64,000 nucleotides of DNA from Haloechinothrix alba (GCF_900188115.1 NZ_FZNW01000012.1:116565-180564); one strand, 5' to 3'; numbered from the stretch's first letter, positions 45,140 through 53,884 are shown. The notes: generated by a model not told the origin, from the letters alone. Numbers and translations are program-made.

Positions 45140-46861
45140 TCAGCTCCTTCCCTGCCGCGCGCCGCCCGCGATGCCGCGCGCGATCCGCAGCGCGTTGGCC
45201 ATGATCGTCAGAGTCGGGTTGAAACCGGGAAACGTCGGGAAGGTGGAGGCGTCGGCGACGTAGACGTTGTCGAGCTCGTGCATCCGCCCGCTCGCGTCAC
45301 ACACCGAGGTCGCCGGGTCCTCACCCATACGTGCGGTACCACCGAGGTGCGCGCTGTATGTCGCACCGTCGCGGATCACCGGGTACGGCACGAACGCCGA
45401 CGCGATCGCGCCGGGCGCCAGCTGGTGGAACGCCTGCATGCGCGGCCCGAGCAGCATCGCTGCCGCCTTCTCGTGCCGGTGGGGGCTGTAGGTGATGCGC
45501 GCGGACGGCACGCCGAGGAAGTCCGTCACCTCCGGGTCGAGATCCACCCGGTTGTCCGCCTGCGGCAGGTCCTCGTGCCACAAGGCCGAACCGCCGATCC
45601 TGGTGTAGGTCAGCGCCGCCTTCATCAGCTCCTTGTGCGCCCGCCCGTAGCCGACCAGTCCGGCATACAGCTCCGCGCTCTCCAGCAACGGCATACCACC
45701 GCCCACCTGGACCATGGCGCCCTTGACGTACGGCACTCCGAGGGCCCGGACCTCGGGGCCGGTGAACGGGCCCACCAGATCGTCCAGCTGCAACGCGTTG
45801 CTCTGCGAGCGCAGCGGGTGCACGTCCTGGCCGAACACCGCAACAGCGAGCGTGAGGTTGTGGAACATCATGTTCCTGCCGAGCTGGCCGGAGCCGTTGC
45901 CCAGCCCGTCCGGGTGCGCTGCGGTCGCCGAGAGCAGCAACAGGCGCGCCGTGTTGATCGGGCTGCCTGCCACCACGACGATGTCACCGGAGACCGCGTG
46001 CTCGCGCCCCGACATGTCCATGTACCCCACCCGCCGCGCGCGGTGGCCCTTCCGGGTGGTGTCGATGCGGTGCACGAACGCCCTGTCGATGACGCGCACC
46101 TGTCCCGTTCCCACCGCGGGGTTGAGCCAGGACACCAGGGCATCGCCGCGCGCGTTGATCGGGCAGCCGTACCCCGAGCACAGCCCGCAGGAGTTGCACG
46201 CGGGCCTGCCGCCGAACCCGGTCGAGTTCACCGCGGCCGGTTGCGGGTACGTCGAGTAACTCGCCCGCCGTGCCCCTTCTGCCAGCAGCGAGCGCACGTA
46301 AGGCACCGGGTTCGGCGGCATCTCGAACCCCGCGCTGCGCGGAGACTGCTCGAGGGTGCGGGAGGGCATCGCATCGATGTCTCCCTGGACTCCGACGCGC
46401 CGCTCGACCTCGTCGTAGTACGGCTCGAGGTCGTCGTAACCGATCGGCCAGTCGGCCACCTGCGCACCCTCCACGGGGCCGAGGTCGGACACCTGCGTGA
46501 AGTCCTGCTTCCAGAACCGCGGTGTCTTCGCGTTGTAGTGCAGCGTCGTACCCCCGACGGCCGCGCCCAGCTGGCCGAGCGCGCCGCGTGCCGAGCGCGC
46601 CGTGCCCCCCGCCGCCTCGGCCTGGGTACGGGTGGTGTACGGCTCGAGCAGCCCGTCCGGGAACCCCATCGCACGGGAGACGTTCTTGATCTCGTCGCTG
46701 CCGTACCGCGTGCCCAGCTCGCCGCTGGGACGCTCGCCGAGTCCTTCCCGCAGGTGCCTGCCCCGTTCCAGCACGGTCACCGACCAACCGTTGCGCGCGA
46801 GCTCCCAGGCCACGACGCTGCCCGCGGCCCCCGAACCGACGACCACGGCCTCACCAGCCAT
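45140..46861 (-). CDS. GMC-family FAD oxidoreductase
   Basis: A 573-residue flavoprotein. The N-terminal dinucleotide motif VVVGSGAAGSVVAWELARNG (about 6-25), the GMC signature region GGTTLHYNAKTPRFW, a cysteine-rich patch GRPACNSCGLCSGYGCP (about 215) and the C-terminal FPGFNPTLTIMANALRIA active-site segment are visible. The cysteine patch resembles that of membrane gluconate/glucoside dehydrogenase large subunits. It has no signal of its own and is probably exported with the Tat-bearing small subunit. It overlaps that subunit's gene by 11 bases. Substrate is likely a sugar or polyol. Confidence 0.9.
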   Translation of the reverse strand: MAGEAVVVGSGAAGSVVAWELARNGWSVTVLERGRHLREGLGERPSGELGTRYGSDEIKNVSRAMGFPDGLLEPYTTRTQAEAAGGTARSARGALGQLGAAVGGTTLHYNAKTPRFWKQDFTQVSDLGPVEGAQVADWPIGYDDLEPYYDEVERRVGVQGDIDAMPSRTLEQSPRSAGFEMPPNPVPYVRSLLAEGARRASYSTYPQPAAVNSTGFGGRPACNSCGLCSGYGCPINARGDALVSWLNPAVGTGQVRVIDRAFVHRIDTTRKGHRARRVGYMDMSGREHAVSGDIVVVAGSPINTARLLLLSATAAHPDGLGNGSGQLGRNMMFHNLTLAVAVFGQDVHPLRSQSNALQLDDLVGPFTGPEVRALGVPYVKGAMVQVGGGMPLLESAELYAGLVGYGRAHKELMKAALTYTRIGGSALWHEDLPQADNRVDLDPEVTDFLGVPSARITYSPHRHEKAAAMLLGPRMQAFHQLAPGAIASAFVPYPVIRDGATYSAHLGGTARMGEDPATSVCDASGRMHELDNVYVADASTFPTFPGFNPTLTIMANALRIARGIAGGARQGRS

Positions 46862-47810
46862 CAGTGGACCCTCCCTCCTTGCCGTCCCCGGCCCCGTGTC
46901 GCTTGGCCGCGGCGACGGCCGAGCCGACCTCGCTGCGCAACCCGCTCAGCAGCCCGCCGCTGCGGGCGAGCACGCCACGAACAGCGTCGGGATGGGCCAG
47001 CGCGAGAGCAGCCACCAGCTCGTCCCCCGGGACCACGCCCGGCAGCGGCGCCACGGGCCCCGCGTGCCGGTCGGGTTCCTCGACCTCCTCGCGTGTCCAG
47101 CCTCGTGGCTGCACGTCACCCGGATACCCCGTGTAGTCCCAGCCGGCGAGGTCGACGTTTCCGCCGTACTCGGGCGCGCCGTACTGGAACTCGAAGGTGT
47201 GCGGCACCGCCACATCCATCAGGGCGGTCACAGCGGGGTCCCGCGAGGTGGCCAGCAACAGGTCCTGTTCCGGCGCGGTCAGGCCGGCGAACCGGCGCCC
47301 GCCGACGGCTGCCTCGTCCAGCGCGGCAAGGCCGTCCCTGTAGATGGTTTGAAATCCCGTGACAGGTCCGTTGAAGGCCCGTTCCGGCCGGTCACCCGAG
47401 CCCTCGATCCGTAGCCGCCAGGCCGTCTCCTCGTAGGAGTCCAGCGGGAGGAACTCGGCGAAGTGGTTCACGGGACTGCCGGCCCTGTCGGAGAACGGTG
47501 CGCCTGCGAAGATCAGTGGCGGGTCCTCGCGGAACGCGCCGAGCAGCCCGTCGATGGCCTCCGCGCACCCGGATCGGGCACCACCCGGCGTGGCATGGTC
47601 CTCGGGCACGATCCGATCGACAAGCGCGCGCATGGTATCCAGCTCGGCACGCGTCAGGTAGCGCGGCTGCTCGGCCGAACCCCGCGGTACCGCAACGGCC
47701 TGCCGCATGCCACCGCCGGTCAGCGGCGCGAAGACCGCGATCGCGACCGCGCCGGTTCCGCGCAGGAGCGTTCTGCGCGGAACCCCATGATCCCCTCCTC
47801 CGCTCGCCAT
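46851..47810 (-). CDS. Gluconate 2-dehydrogenase subunit 3-family, Tat signal
   Basis: A 319-residue small-subunit protein with a twin-arginine signal (PRRTLLRGTGAVAIAVFAPL). The domain typical of gluconate 2-dehydrogenase subunit 3 follows: LTRAELDTMRALVDRIVPED near residues 53-72 and a GGNVDLAGWDYTGYPG segment. In this family the subunit pilots the folded FAD subunit through the Tat pore. It is the first gene of the operon. A palindrome AACATGTT at 47911-47918 lies about 100 bases upstream. Confidence 0.88.
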   Translation of the reverse strand: MASGGGDHGVPRRTLLRGTGAVAIAVFAPLTGGGMRQAVAVPRGSAEQPRYLTRAELDTMRALVDRIVPEDHATPGGARSGCAEAIDGLLGAFREDPPLIFAGAPFSDRAGSPVNHFAEFLPLDSYEETAWRLRIEGSGDRPERAFNGPVTGFQTIYRDGLAALDEAAVGGRRFAGLTAPEQDLLLATSRDPAVTALMDVAVPHTFEFQYGAPEYGGNVDLAGWDYTGYPGDVQPRGWTREEVEEPDRHAGPVAPLPGVVPGDELVAALALAHPDAVRGVLARSGGLLSGLRSEVGSAVAAAKRHGAGDGKEGGSTDGW

Positions 47811-47904
47811 TCGTCGCCTCCACTCGCGTCCACGGGCGGCCCCGCTCCCGCCGAGCGGAACCGGGGCCGTGTCGTCGCGGGGAGTTTAGGCATCACACCG
47901 ATCA

Positions 47905-47925
47905 AATGAGAACATGTTTCATCAA
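47905..47925. promoter_or_regulatory. Candidate operator upstream of the GMC operon
   Basis: The core AACATGTT (47911-47918) is flanked by near-complementary ATGAG and TCATC, in the only AT-rich stretch of the 165-base gap before the Tat small-subunit gene. TetR- or LacI-type sites have such shapes; the regulator is not encoded nearby. Confidence 0.35.
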
Positions 47926-47975
47926 AATGGCGCAGTGGGTTCGTCCGGCACCGAGCGTCAGTAGCGTCCCGCGGC

Positions 47976-48398
47976 TCAGGTGGACGCGGATACCTCGACT
48001 TCGATGTTGCCCTCGGTAGCGCGCGAGTAGGGGCACGCCTTGTGAGCCTGCGCGACCAGCTCGTTGGCCCGCCCTTCCTCGAGACCTGGCAGTGCCGCCG
48101 TCAGCCGTACGACCAGCGTGTACGTGTCGGTGACGTCCGCACCGATATCCACCTGTGCCGTTACGGCTGTCTCCGGCAGCTCCACGCCGGCCTCGTCGGC
48201 GAGCCTGCGCAAGGCACCGTGGAAGCTGACAGCGTGGCCGGCCGCGAACAGCTGTTCCGGGTTGATGCTCTGACCTCCGGGCCCGCCCAGCTCGGCAGGC
48301 ACAGCCAGCGTCTCGTCGATCAGCCCGTCCGAGGTGACCACCTCTCCGTTCCTGCCGTCGCCTCTGGCAGTGGCTTCCGCCGTGTACAGCGCATCCAT
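47976..48398 (-). CDS. Ohr/OsmC-family protein lacking the peroxidatic cysteine
   Basis: A 140-residue Ohr-type fold protein (NPEQLFAAGHAVSFHGALRR split region near 47-65, C-terminal KACPYSRATEGNIEVEV). In organic hydroperoxide resistance proteins the first motif carries the peroxidatic cysteine (AACFHGAL type). Here residue 58 is serine (AGC), while the resolving cysteine is kept (Cys122 in ACPYS). Thiol peroxidase activity is therefore doubtful. ATG at 48396-48398 gives the standard N-terminus MDALYTAEAT. No OhrR regulator is adjacent. Confidence 0.88.
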   Translation of the reverse strand: MDALYTAEATARGDGRNGEVVTSDGLIDETLAVPAELGGPGGQSINPEQLFAAGHAVSFHGALRRLADEAGVELPETAVTAQVDIGADVTDTYTLVVRLTAALPGLEEGRANELVAQAHKACPYSRATEGNIEVEVSAST

Positions 48399-48670
48399 GC
48401 CTCGCTCCGTTCCCGGTCGACTGCGATAGGTCTGCGGGGCTGCCTGTCCACAACGTGACGGGCGGGACCACCCCGGCCGGCTCGGCCCGGTTGGCACCGG
48501 CGAGCAGCGACGCCTGGAGGCACGCCCGGGACGCACAACCCGTCCTGTGAACGAGCCCGCCTGTCACCACGCAACCACGTGCCGAGCGCGAACGCACACC
48601 ACCCGCCGTGCGGCCCGGCCCGATTCCGTATCCGCGGAATCACCGGGAAGGGCCGGTCCGGTACCCGGCG

Positions 48671-49237
48671 TCAGGCCCCTCCGGTTTCGCCACGCGCGAA
48701 GTCGACGACCTGCTCGCCGATCGCGCGCAGGGTCGCCTCCACCCTCGGCTCGTTGGCGCCGCCTGCCTCGTCGAACTTCGTCTCGACCGAGTTCACCGCG
48801 CCACCCAGGGGCGTCGGCCAGCCGCGTAGCGCGTGCACGGTCGTGCGCAGCTGGTTCAGCGTGGTCACAGCGGCCTGCCACCCGAAGGCGACGGCGACCG
48901 ACCCCACCGCGCGCCCGTGCAGGTACGGACGTTCGTCCGCGTGCAAGTCCTCGATGTAGTCCAGCGCGTTCTTGACCAGCCCGGAAAGCCCACCGTGATA
49001 GCCAGGGGACGCGATCACCACACCGTCGGCGGCGCGGACCGCATCGAGCAGCTGCTCGGCCTCGGCGGTGCGCTCGCTCAACGCGATGTCGTAGAACGGC
49101 AGGACGAGGTCCTCACCGGTGATCACGCTCGTCGCTGCCCCCGCATCGGCCGCCCCGTCCAGCGCGATGCGCAGCGCGCGTTCGGACTGCGACCCCGCGC
49201 GCAACGAGCCGCCGATACCAACAACTGTGATCGCCAT
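48671..49237 (-). CDS. NADPH-dependent FMN reductase-family flavoprotein
   Basis: A 188-residue flavodoxin-like reductase: VVGIGGSLRAGSQSERAL (about 5-22) binds the FMN phosphate and ASPGYHGGLSGLVKNALDY (about 75-93) the flavin ring. It resembles SsuE/MsuE or chromate/quinone reductases. A GGAGAAG ribosome site precedes the ATG at 49235-49237. No monooxygenase partner is adjacent. It is divergent from an alpha/beta hydrolase. Confidence 0.92.
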   Translation of the reverse strand: MAITVVGIGGSLRAGSQSERALRIALDGAADAGAATSVITGEDLVLPFYDIALSERTAEAEQLLDAVRAADGVVIASPGYHGGLSGLVKNALDYIEDLHADERPYLHGRAVGSVAVAFGWQAAVTTLNQLRTTVHALRGWPTPLGGAVNSVETKFDEAGGANEPRVEATLRAIGEQVVDFARGETGGA

Positions 49238-49475
49238 GACGTGACTTCTCCAGGCATACGGGCACGGATACGCCGACCACCGTACGACCTCGACAGCACT
49301 TCAGGTCCAGTCTTACCCGAACAGTTGACGCGCGCCACACACCACGCCGTCGGTTCCCGCGCAGCCCACCAGCCATTCCGGTGGCGTGCGAGCCGGACTG
49401 TGCCGTAGGCCACCATCCCCACGACCGAGAGCACATGACAAACTCCGGGTATCCGAACTCCCAGGAGGACGTCTC

Positions 49476-50543
49476 ATGACCACGTTGGCCCAGCGCGTAC
49501 CCCAGGGCGCGCAAGCAGCCGGTCTTCGCGCTGCCTTCGCCCTCCCGCGCGCCGTGCGGCGGCGCATAGCAGGCAAGCCGGTCCGTGTCGACAGCCAGGA
49601 GCTCGCCCTCGACGCCCAGCTGCTGCTGCGACTGCTCGACCTCTCCGGGATCAGTCTCAGCGGCGCGAACGATCCCGTCGCGGCGCGCGCGCAGCTGGAC
49701 GCGTCCTCGTCGATGACGGCCGGGCCCACCATCCAGCCGGTGATCACCCGAGAGCTGCGCATCCCCACACCGGATGGCGCCATCGCCGCTCGCCTGTACA
49801 GTCCCGCCGGTGTCACAGCCCCCGCCCCCTTGCTGGTCTTCTACCACGGCGGCGGGTGGGTCATCGGCAATGTGGACAGCCACGACAACGTCGCTCGCCT
49901 GCTGGCCAGGCAGGGTGGCGCGCGCGTGCTGTCGGTGGACTACCGGCTCGCCCCGGAGAACCCGTTCCCCGCTGCGGTCGACGACGCCCTCACCGCGTTC
50001 GAGTACGCGCACAGCCACGCCGCGGAGCTGGAGATCGACCCGGCCCGCATCGCCGTCGGCGGGGACAGCGCGGGCGGCAACCTCGCGGCCGTGGTCGCCC
50101 ACCACACGACTCGCCGGAACGGCCCGGCGCCCGCCTTCCAGCTCCTGATCTACCCGGCGGTCGACTTCACCACCAGAGCCCCGTCCCGCGACCTGTTCGC
50201 CGACGGGTTCTTCCTTACCCGCGAGGACATGGACTGGTTCGAGGACCTCTACCTCCCCGCCGGTACCGACAAGGCCGATGAGCGCCTGTCCGTGCTGCGG
50301 GCGGCCGACCTGTCCGGCCTGCCACCCGCCTACGTGGTCACCGCAGGCTTCGACCCGCTCCGCGATGAGGGCGAGGCCTACGCCGAGGCCCTGCACAAGG
50401 CGAACGTTCCGGTCGCCCTGAGCAGGCAACCGGACCTGATCCACGGGTTCGTCAACTTCATCGGGCTCGGCGGCCGGTTCCGCGAGGCGACCTCCGAGAT
50501 CTCCGCGGCCCTGCGCACCGGCCTCACCCTGGCCGGTCACTAG
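49476..50543 (+). CDS. Hormone-sensitive-lipase-type alpha/beta hydrolase
   Basis: A 355-residue carboxylesterase of the HSL (bacterial family IV) type. The oxyanion motif YHGGGWVIGN, the nucleophile elbow GGDSAGGNLAA, an acid in GFDPLRDEGEAYA and a histidine in LIHGFVNF are all present. An N-terminal cap of about 95 residues precedes the core. ATG at 49476 is preceded by CAGGAGGAC. It ends at a 17-bp hairpin. Confidence 0.93.
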   Translation: MTTLAQRVPQGAQAAGLRAAFALPRAVRRRIAGKPVRVDSQELALDAQLLLRLLDLSGISLSGANDPVAARAQLDASSSMTAGPTIQPVITRELRIPTPDGAIAARLYSPAGVTAPAPLLVFYHGGGWVIGNVDSHDNVARLLARQGGARVLSVDYRLAPENPFPAAVDDALTAFEYAHSHAAELEIDPARIAVGGDSAGGNLAAVVAHHTTRRNGPAPAFQLLIYPAVDFTTRAPSRDLFADGFFLTREDMDWFEDLYLPAGTDKADERLSVLRAADLSGLPPAYVVTAGFDPLRDEGEAYAEALHKANVPVALSRQPDLIHGFVNFIGLGGRFREATSEISAALRTGLTLAGH

Positions 50544-50591
50544 CGCCGCCGCCACGGCCACGTGCTGGTGGCGAGGCCCCGTCGCGCACAT

Positions 50592-50628
50592 GCCGGGGTC
50601 CGGCGGGCTCTGCCCGCCGGACCCCGGC
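50592..50628. terminator. Perfect 17-bp hairpin with TCT loop
   Basis: Arms 50592-50608 and 50612-50628 are perfectly complementary around a 3-base loop. The hairpin lies 48 bases after the esterase stop and 64 bases from the stop of the convergent secreted-protein gene. There is no T-tract. Confidence 0.88.
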
Positions 50629-50692
50629 TGGAATGTGAATCCTCAGAAATACCCGTTCCGGTAGGAATGACCGGACCGGAGGACGCGCACCG

Positions 50693-51304
50693 TCACGGGA
50701 GGCCGACCTCCGATTCGTCGCCTTCTTCCTCCGCTTCACCGGAATCGTCCCCTGATTCGTCACCGGACTCTCCGGCGGAATCTTCGCCCGGCAATTCGGG
50801 CAGATCACCGCCGGGCAAATCAGCCCCACCACCGCCGGGCAAATCCGCTCCGATACCGCCGCCGAGGACGCTGTCGACCAGGTCGGCGATCGTCATCAGC
50901 AAGCCTTGCACGAGGTTGTTCAGCGTGCCGAGAACGCGAGGCTCCGTCCCGTCGAGCTCCTCGAGGCCCGCAGCGACCTGGTCAGCCTCCGTCCGGGCAG
51001 CCGCGGCCTTCTCGCTCACCTCGCTCGGCAGATTGTACCGCTCGCCACCAGCGATTTCCCCGAGCAACGACTGAGCACGGTCGACCCCGGCGGCCGTGCC
51101 GTCGACATCTCCGGCCTCGGCCGCCTCGGAGATCTCGGCGTGCGTCTCACTGAGCTGCGACGCTGCGCTCGCCGTGCTCGACGAACCCGCCGACTCGTCG
51201 ACAGCGCTTTCCGCTGCACTCGCCGCTGCGATACTCGAACCACCCAATGATAAAAGGCTACCGACCGCCACCACGGCAATCGAGCGAGCGAATTTCCTTC
51301 TCAT
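50693..51304 (-). CDS. Secreted acidic low-complexity protein
   Basis: A 203-residue exported protein of unknown function. A Sec signal peptide (MRRKFARSIAVVAVGSLLSL, cleavage near ASA-AE) leads to a helical Ala/Glu-rich middle. A Gly/Asp/Pro-repeat then follows (GADLPGGGGADLPGGDLPEL), and the tail is strongly acidic (Ser/Gly/Glu/Asp). There are no cysteines after the signal. A GAGAGGAG ribosome site supports the ATG at 51302-51304. The composition suggests an envelope- or matrix-associated, cation-binding protein (inference). Confidence 0.75.
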   Translation of the reverse strand: MRRKFARSIAVVAVGSLLSLGGSSIAAASAAESAVDESAGSSSTASAASQLSETHAEISEAAEAGDVDGTAAGVDRAQSLLGEIAGGERYNLPSEVSEKAAAARTEADQVAAGLEELDGTEPRVLGTLNNLVQGLLMTIADLVDSVLGGGIGADLPGGGGADLPGGDLPELPGEDSAGESGDESGDDSGEAEEEGDESEVGLP

Positions 51305-51929
51305 CAGCTACTCCTCTCGAGGATTGCGTTCCCGCCAGATTCCATGCGTACTCGCCGAGTCGATCACGCACCAGGCGAAGAATGAGGAGCAAGCTTCGGC
51401 CGATGATCACATAGCGAATACCGGATCGCATAAGTCCCCGGAAATGATGATCAACCCACGCGGTCGTGCGAGCGCTGTCGTCGGCGCTGCGTCATGACAG
51501 GCCGCGCTGTGGCACTTCCGTCACTCTGTGGCGCGGGAATGTAACCCACACGGTTCTCACCGCACAGCACACCCCTGAACGGGGGAGATGGCACTCCATA
51601 GGGCTACCCACAGCGCCCGTTACCGCACTTCCCCAAGGTCGAGAAGGTGAGCCGCGCCCCGTGTGGGCGCATGGCGGGCGAGGCGGGTAACCGACCGCGG
51701 GTCGTAACCCGCCTCGCGGACGAACTCGCGGAAAGTGTATCCGCGCAGCCTCCGAACGCCGTCCGACACGCCGGAACGACGAACAGCTCGCTCGCCCACG
51801 ACTCGACCTCCGCGGCCTCGGCCCCGGCCATGGCATGCGGATGCTCCGCGAGCCGGTCGTGCACGGCACCACGGCGCGCCGGCGACCCTGCGTTGACGGG
51901 GGAGTGGGGTGCCCCGCGAGGATGGGGAC
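51305..51929. other. Low-information region with a possible gene remnant (625 bases)
   Basis: The left half carries the promoter of the secreted acidic protein and shows no coding signal. The right half contains a possible frameshifted minus-strand frame (51620-51864), listed separately. Nothing else is recognised. Confidence 0.4.
51620..51864 (-). pseudogene. Possible frameshifted small gene, unknown
   Basis: A minus-strand frame from GTG at 51864 reads VHDRLAEHPHAMAGAEAAEV and ESWASELFV with good codon bias, then degrades. One base out of phase, the reading continues RRLRGYTFREFVREAGYDPR and ends LLDLGEVR at 51620, again with good bias. Joining the two by adding one base near 51780 gives an 81-residue protein. 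The family is unknown. It could equally be a chance pairing of open frames. Confidence 0.3.
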
Positions 51930-52814
51930 ATGCAGACCCGAGACTTCCCCTTCACGTCCCGCGGCACGGAATGCGCCGCCTGGCTCTACCGTCCGGACGG
52001 CGACGGCCCGCACCCGGTCGTGGTGATGGCGCACGGCTTCACCGGCACGCGCGAGCTCGCGCTGACCTCCTACGCCGAGCGGTTCGCCTCCGCGGGCATC
52101 GGCGTGCTGCTGTTCGACTACCGGTACTTCGGCGTCAGCGGCGGCCAGCCGCGCCAGCTGCTGGACATCGGCAGCCAGCTCGACGACTGGCGGGCCGCGA
52201 TCGCCGCGGCACGTGGCATCTCGTGGGCCGACCCTGGCCGGATCGCACTGTTCGGCTCGTCGTACTCGGGTGGTCACGTGGTACGCCTTGCCTCCGAGGA
52301 CCGCAGGATCGCGGCGATGGTCGCGCAGTGCCCGTTCTCCGACGGCGCAGCCACGATGCGCGTGCTACCTCCCGTCCACGCTATGCGGATCTCCGCGCAT
52401 GCGCTGCGTGACCAGGCGCGCGCACTGCTCGGCAAGGCGCCGCACTACATTCCCGCCGTGGCCGAGCCGGGGCAGCTCGGCATGATGAACACCCCGGATG
52501 CCAAGGCGGGCATGGAGGCCCTCGTCCCGGCCGGGTCGACGTGGCAGAACAGGGTCGCCGCGCGGATCGGGCTGCGCGTACCGCTGTACCGGCCTGGCAG
52601 GCTGGCCAAGAACGTGGAGTGCCCAGCGCTGTGGTGCGTGACCGACAAGGACACGCTCTGCCCGGCAGACAACACCGTGAAGTGGGCAAGCACGGCCCCC
52701 CGTGCCGAGATCAAGCGTTACCCGATCGGGCACTTCGACATCTACCTCGGCGAGGACTTCGAGCGCGCCGTCGCCGACCAGACAGAGTTCCTCACACGAC
52801 ACCTACTCGATTGA
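51930..52814 (+). CDS. Alpha/beta hydrolase
   Basis: A 294-residue serine hydrolase of the dienelactone hydrolase/acylpeptidase-like type. VVVMAHGFTGTRELAL holds the oxyanion region. LFGSSYSGGHVVRLA is the nucleophile elbow (GSSYSG variant with Ser at the apex). The acid lies in TDKDTLCPAD and the base in PIGHFDIYLG. ATG at 51930 follows a GA-rich site. It is nine bases upstream of the DUF2797 gene, so the two are probably cotranscribed. Substrate is unknown. Confidence 0.9.
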   Translation: MQTRDFPFTSRGTECAAWLYRPDGDGPHPVVVMAHGFTGTRELALTSYAERFASAGIGVLLFDYRYFGVSGGQPRQLLDIGSQLDDWRAAIAAARGISWADPGRIALFGSSYSGGHVVRLASEDRRIAAMVAQCPFSDGAATMRVLPPVHAMRISAHALRDQARALLGKAPHYIPAVAEPGQLGMMNTPDAKAGMEALVPAGSTWQNRVAARIGLRVPLYRPGRLAKNVECPALWCVTDKDTLCPADNTVKWASTAPRAEIKRYPIGHFDIYLGEDFERAVADQTEFLTRHLLD

Positions 52815-52823
52815 TATATCGCT

Positions 52824-53708
52824 ATGTCGACTTATTCAGTGCCCGCAGGGTTGTGTGGAGGGATCAGGTGGCGAGGCGCGAACGCCACGCTCACCGTCGC
52901 CGACGAGAGCGGCTACGAACACGAGAGCGCGCTCGAGGAAGGCAGGCCGCTCCGGGTGCGGCTGGGCTCCTCCCGGTTCTGCGTCGGAGTCCGGCAGGAC
53001 GACAGGCGCCGGTGCCCGCACGGCAACCACATCAGCAGGAACACCTCGGAGACCCAATGCCGGTCGTGCGCGGCCACCGACCCCGGTAGGGCCATCGCGC
53101 GGGACGCGGTGGTCGACCCGAGGCCCTTCCACCTCTACCTCGCATGGTTCGGCCCCGGCCTGCTCAAAGTCGGTATCACCACCGTCGGCAGGGGCCACAA
53201 CCGGCTCGCCGAGCAAGGTGCTCTGGCATTCACCTGGCTGGCGCAGGGACCGCACGAGGTCATCCGCGAGGCCGAACGCGCGATCGCGGCGGCCCGCCTG
53301 GCGCCCGAACGGCGCAAGCGCACGACCAAGCTGGCCGGGTTGTGGGACCTCCCACCGGCGGCGAGACGCCGCGCGGAGCTCGAAGCCGCCTATCAGCAAG
53401 CGGTACGGTGCGGCGGATGGCCGAGCGCGCTCGAACCGCTGCCTTTCCATGAGGTCGAGCACACCGAGATGTTCGGGCTCGACCGGCTGCCGAGCACCGT
53501 TGCCGACATCACCACGCTCACGCCCACCTGCGTGCTCGCCGGCTCGGTCCGCACGGTCGTCGGCACCGAGCTGGTACTCGACACCGACGACGGCCCGACC
53601 ATGCTCAGCGGCCGCCTGCTCGCCGGCTGGCCCCTGCAGCCCACCGACGCCGCGCCCGTCGGCTACCGCACCACCCCGCGCGGCCCCGGCGAGCACGTAC
53701 TGTTCTGA
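52824..53708 (+). CDS. DUF2797 (GIY-YIG-like) protein
   Basis: A 294-residue protein of the DUF2797 family. A cysteine/histidine cluster (RRCPHGNHIS and TQCRSCAATD, about residues 63-85) looks like a zinc knuckle. It precedes a GIY-YIG-like core (HLYLAWFGPGLLKVGITTVG, about residues 103-122, with REAERAIAAARLAP beyond). No nuclease activity is established for the family as far as I know. It follows the alpha/beta hydrolase with a nine-base gap. Confidence 0.85.
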   Translation: MSTYSVPAGLCGGIRWRGANATLTVADESGYEHESALEEGRPLRVRLGSSRFCVGVRQDDRRRCPHGNHISRNTSETQCRSCAATDPGRAIARDAVVDPRPFHLYLAWFGPGLLKVGITTVGRGHNRLAEQGALAFTWLAQGPHEVIREAERAIAAARLAPERRKRTTKLAGLWDLPPAARRRAELEAAYQQAVRCGGWPSALEPLPFHEVEHTEMFGLDRLPSTVADITTLTPTCVLAGSVRTVVGTELVLDTDDGPTMLSGRLLAGWPLQPTDAAPVGYRTTPRGPGEHVLF

Positions 53709-53734
53709 ACTCACGTCCCGGGCCGCAGACCCGG

Positions 53735-53884
53735 TCACCCCTTCACGCGCACGACCTGCTCGAGCCGTGTCACCACCTCGACCACCGAAGCGGGGTCGGC
53801 CCACACCCTGATGAGTGCACCCGTCTCACCGGGGCCGTGTGCATTCCCCTCCTCGGCCTCGTCCCCGCTGGTAGCGCTCGCCAT
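53735..53884 (-). CDS. Small 49-residue protein, unknown
   Basis: An ATG at 53882-53884 opens a 50-codon minus-strand frame, MASATSGDEAEEGNAHGPGE followed by TGALIRVWADPASVVEVVTR and LEQVVRVKG. Third positions are overwhelmingly G or C except in the N-terminal linker. The C-terminal 29 residues have a plausible beta-alpha pattern. GCAGGTC precedes the start. It is convergent with the DUF2797 gene and divergent from the MFS gene, whose start lies 48 bases away. I do not recognise the family. Confidence 0.6.
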   Translation of the reverse strand: MASATSGDEAEEGNAHGPGETGALIRVWADPASVVEVVTRLEQVVRVKG

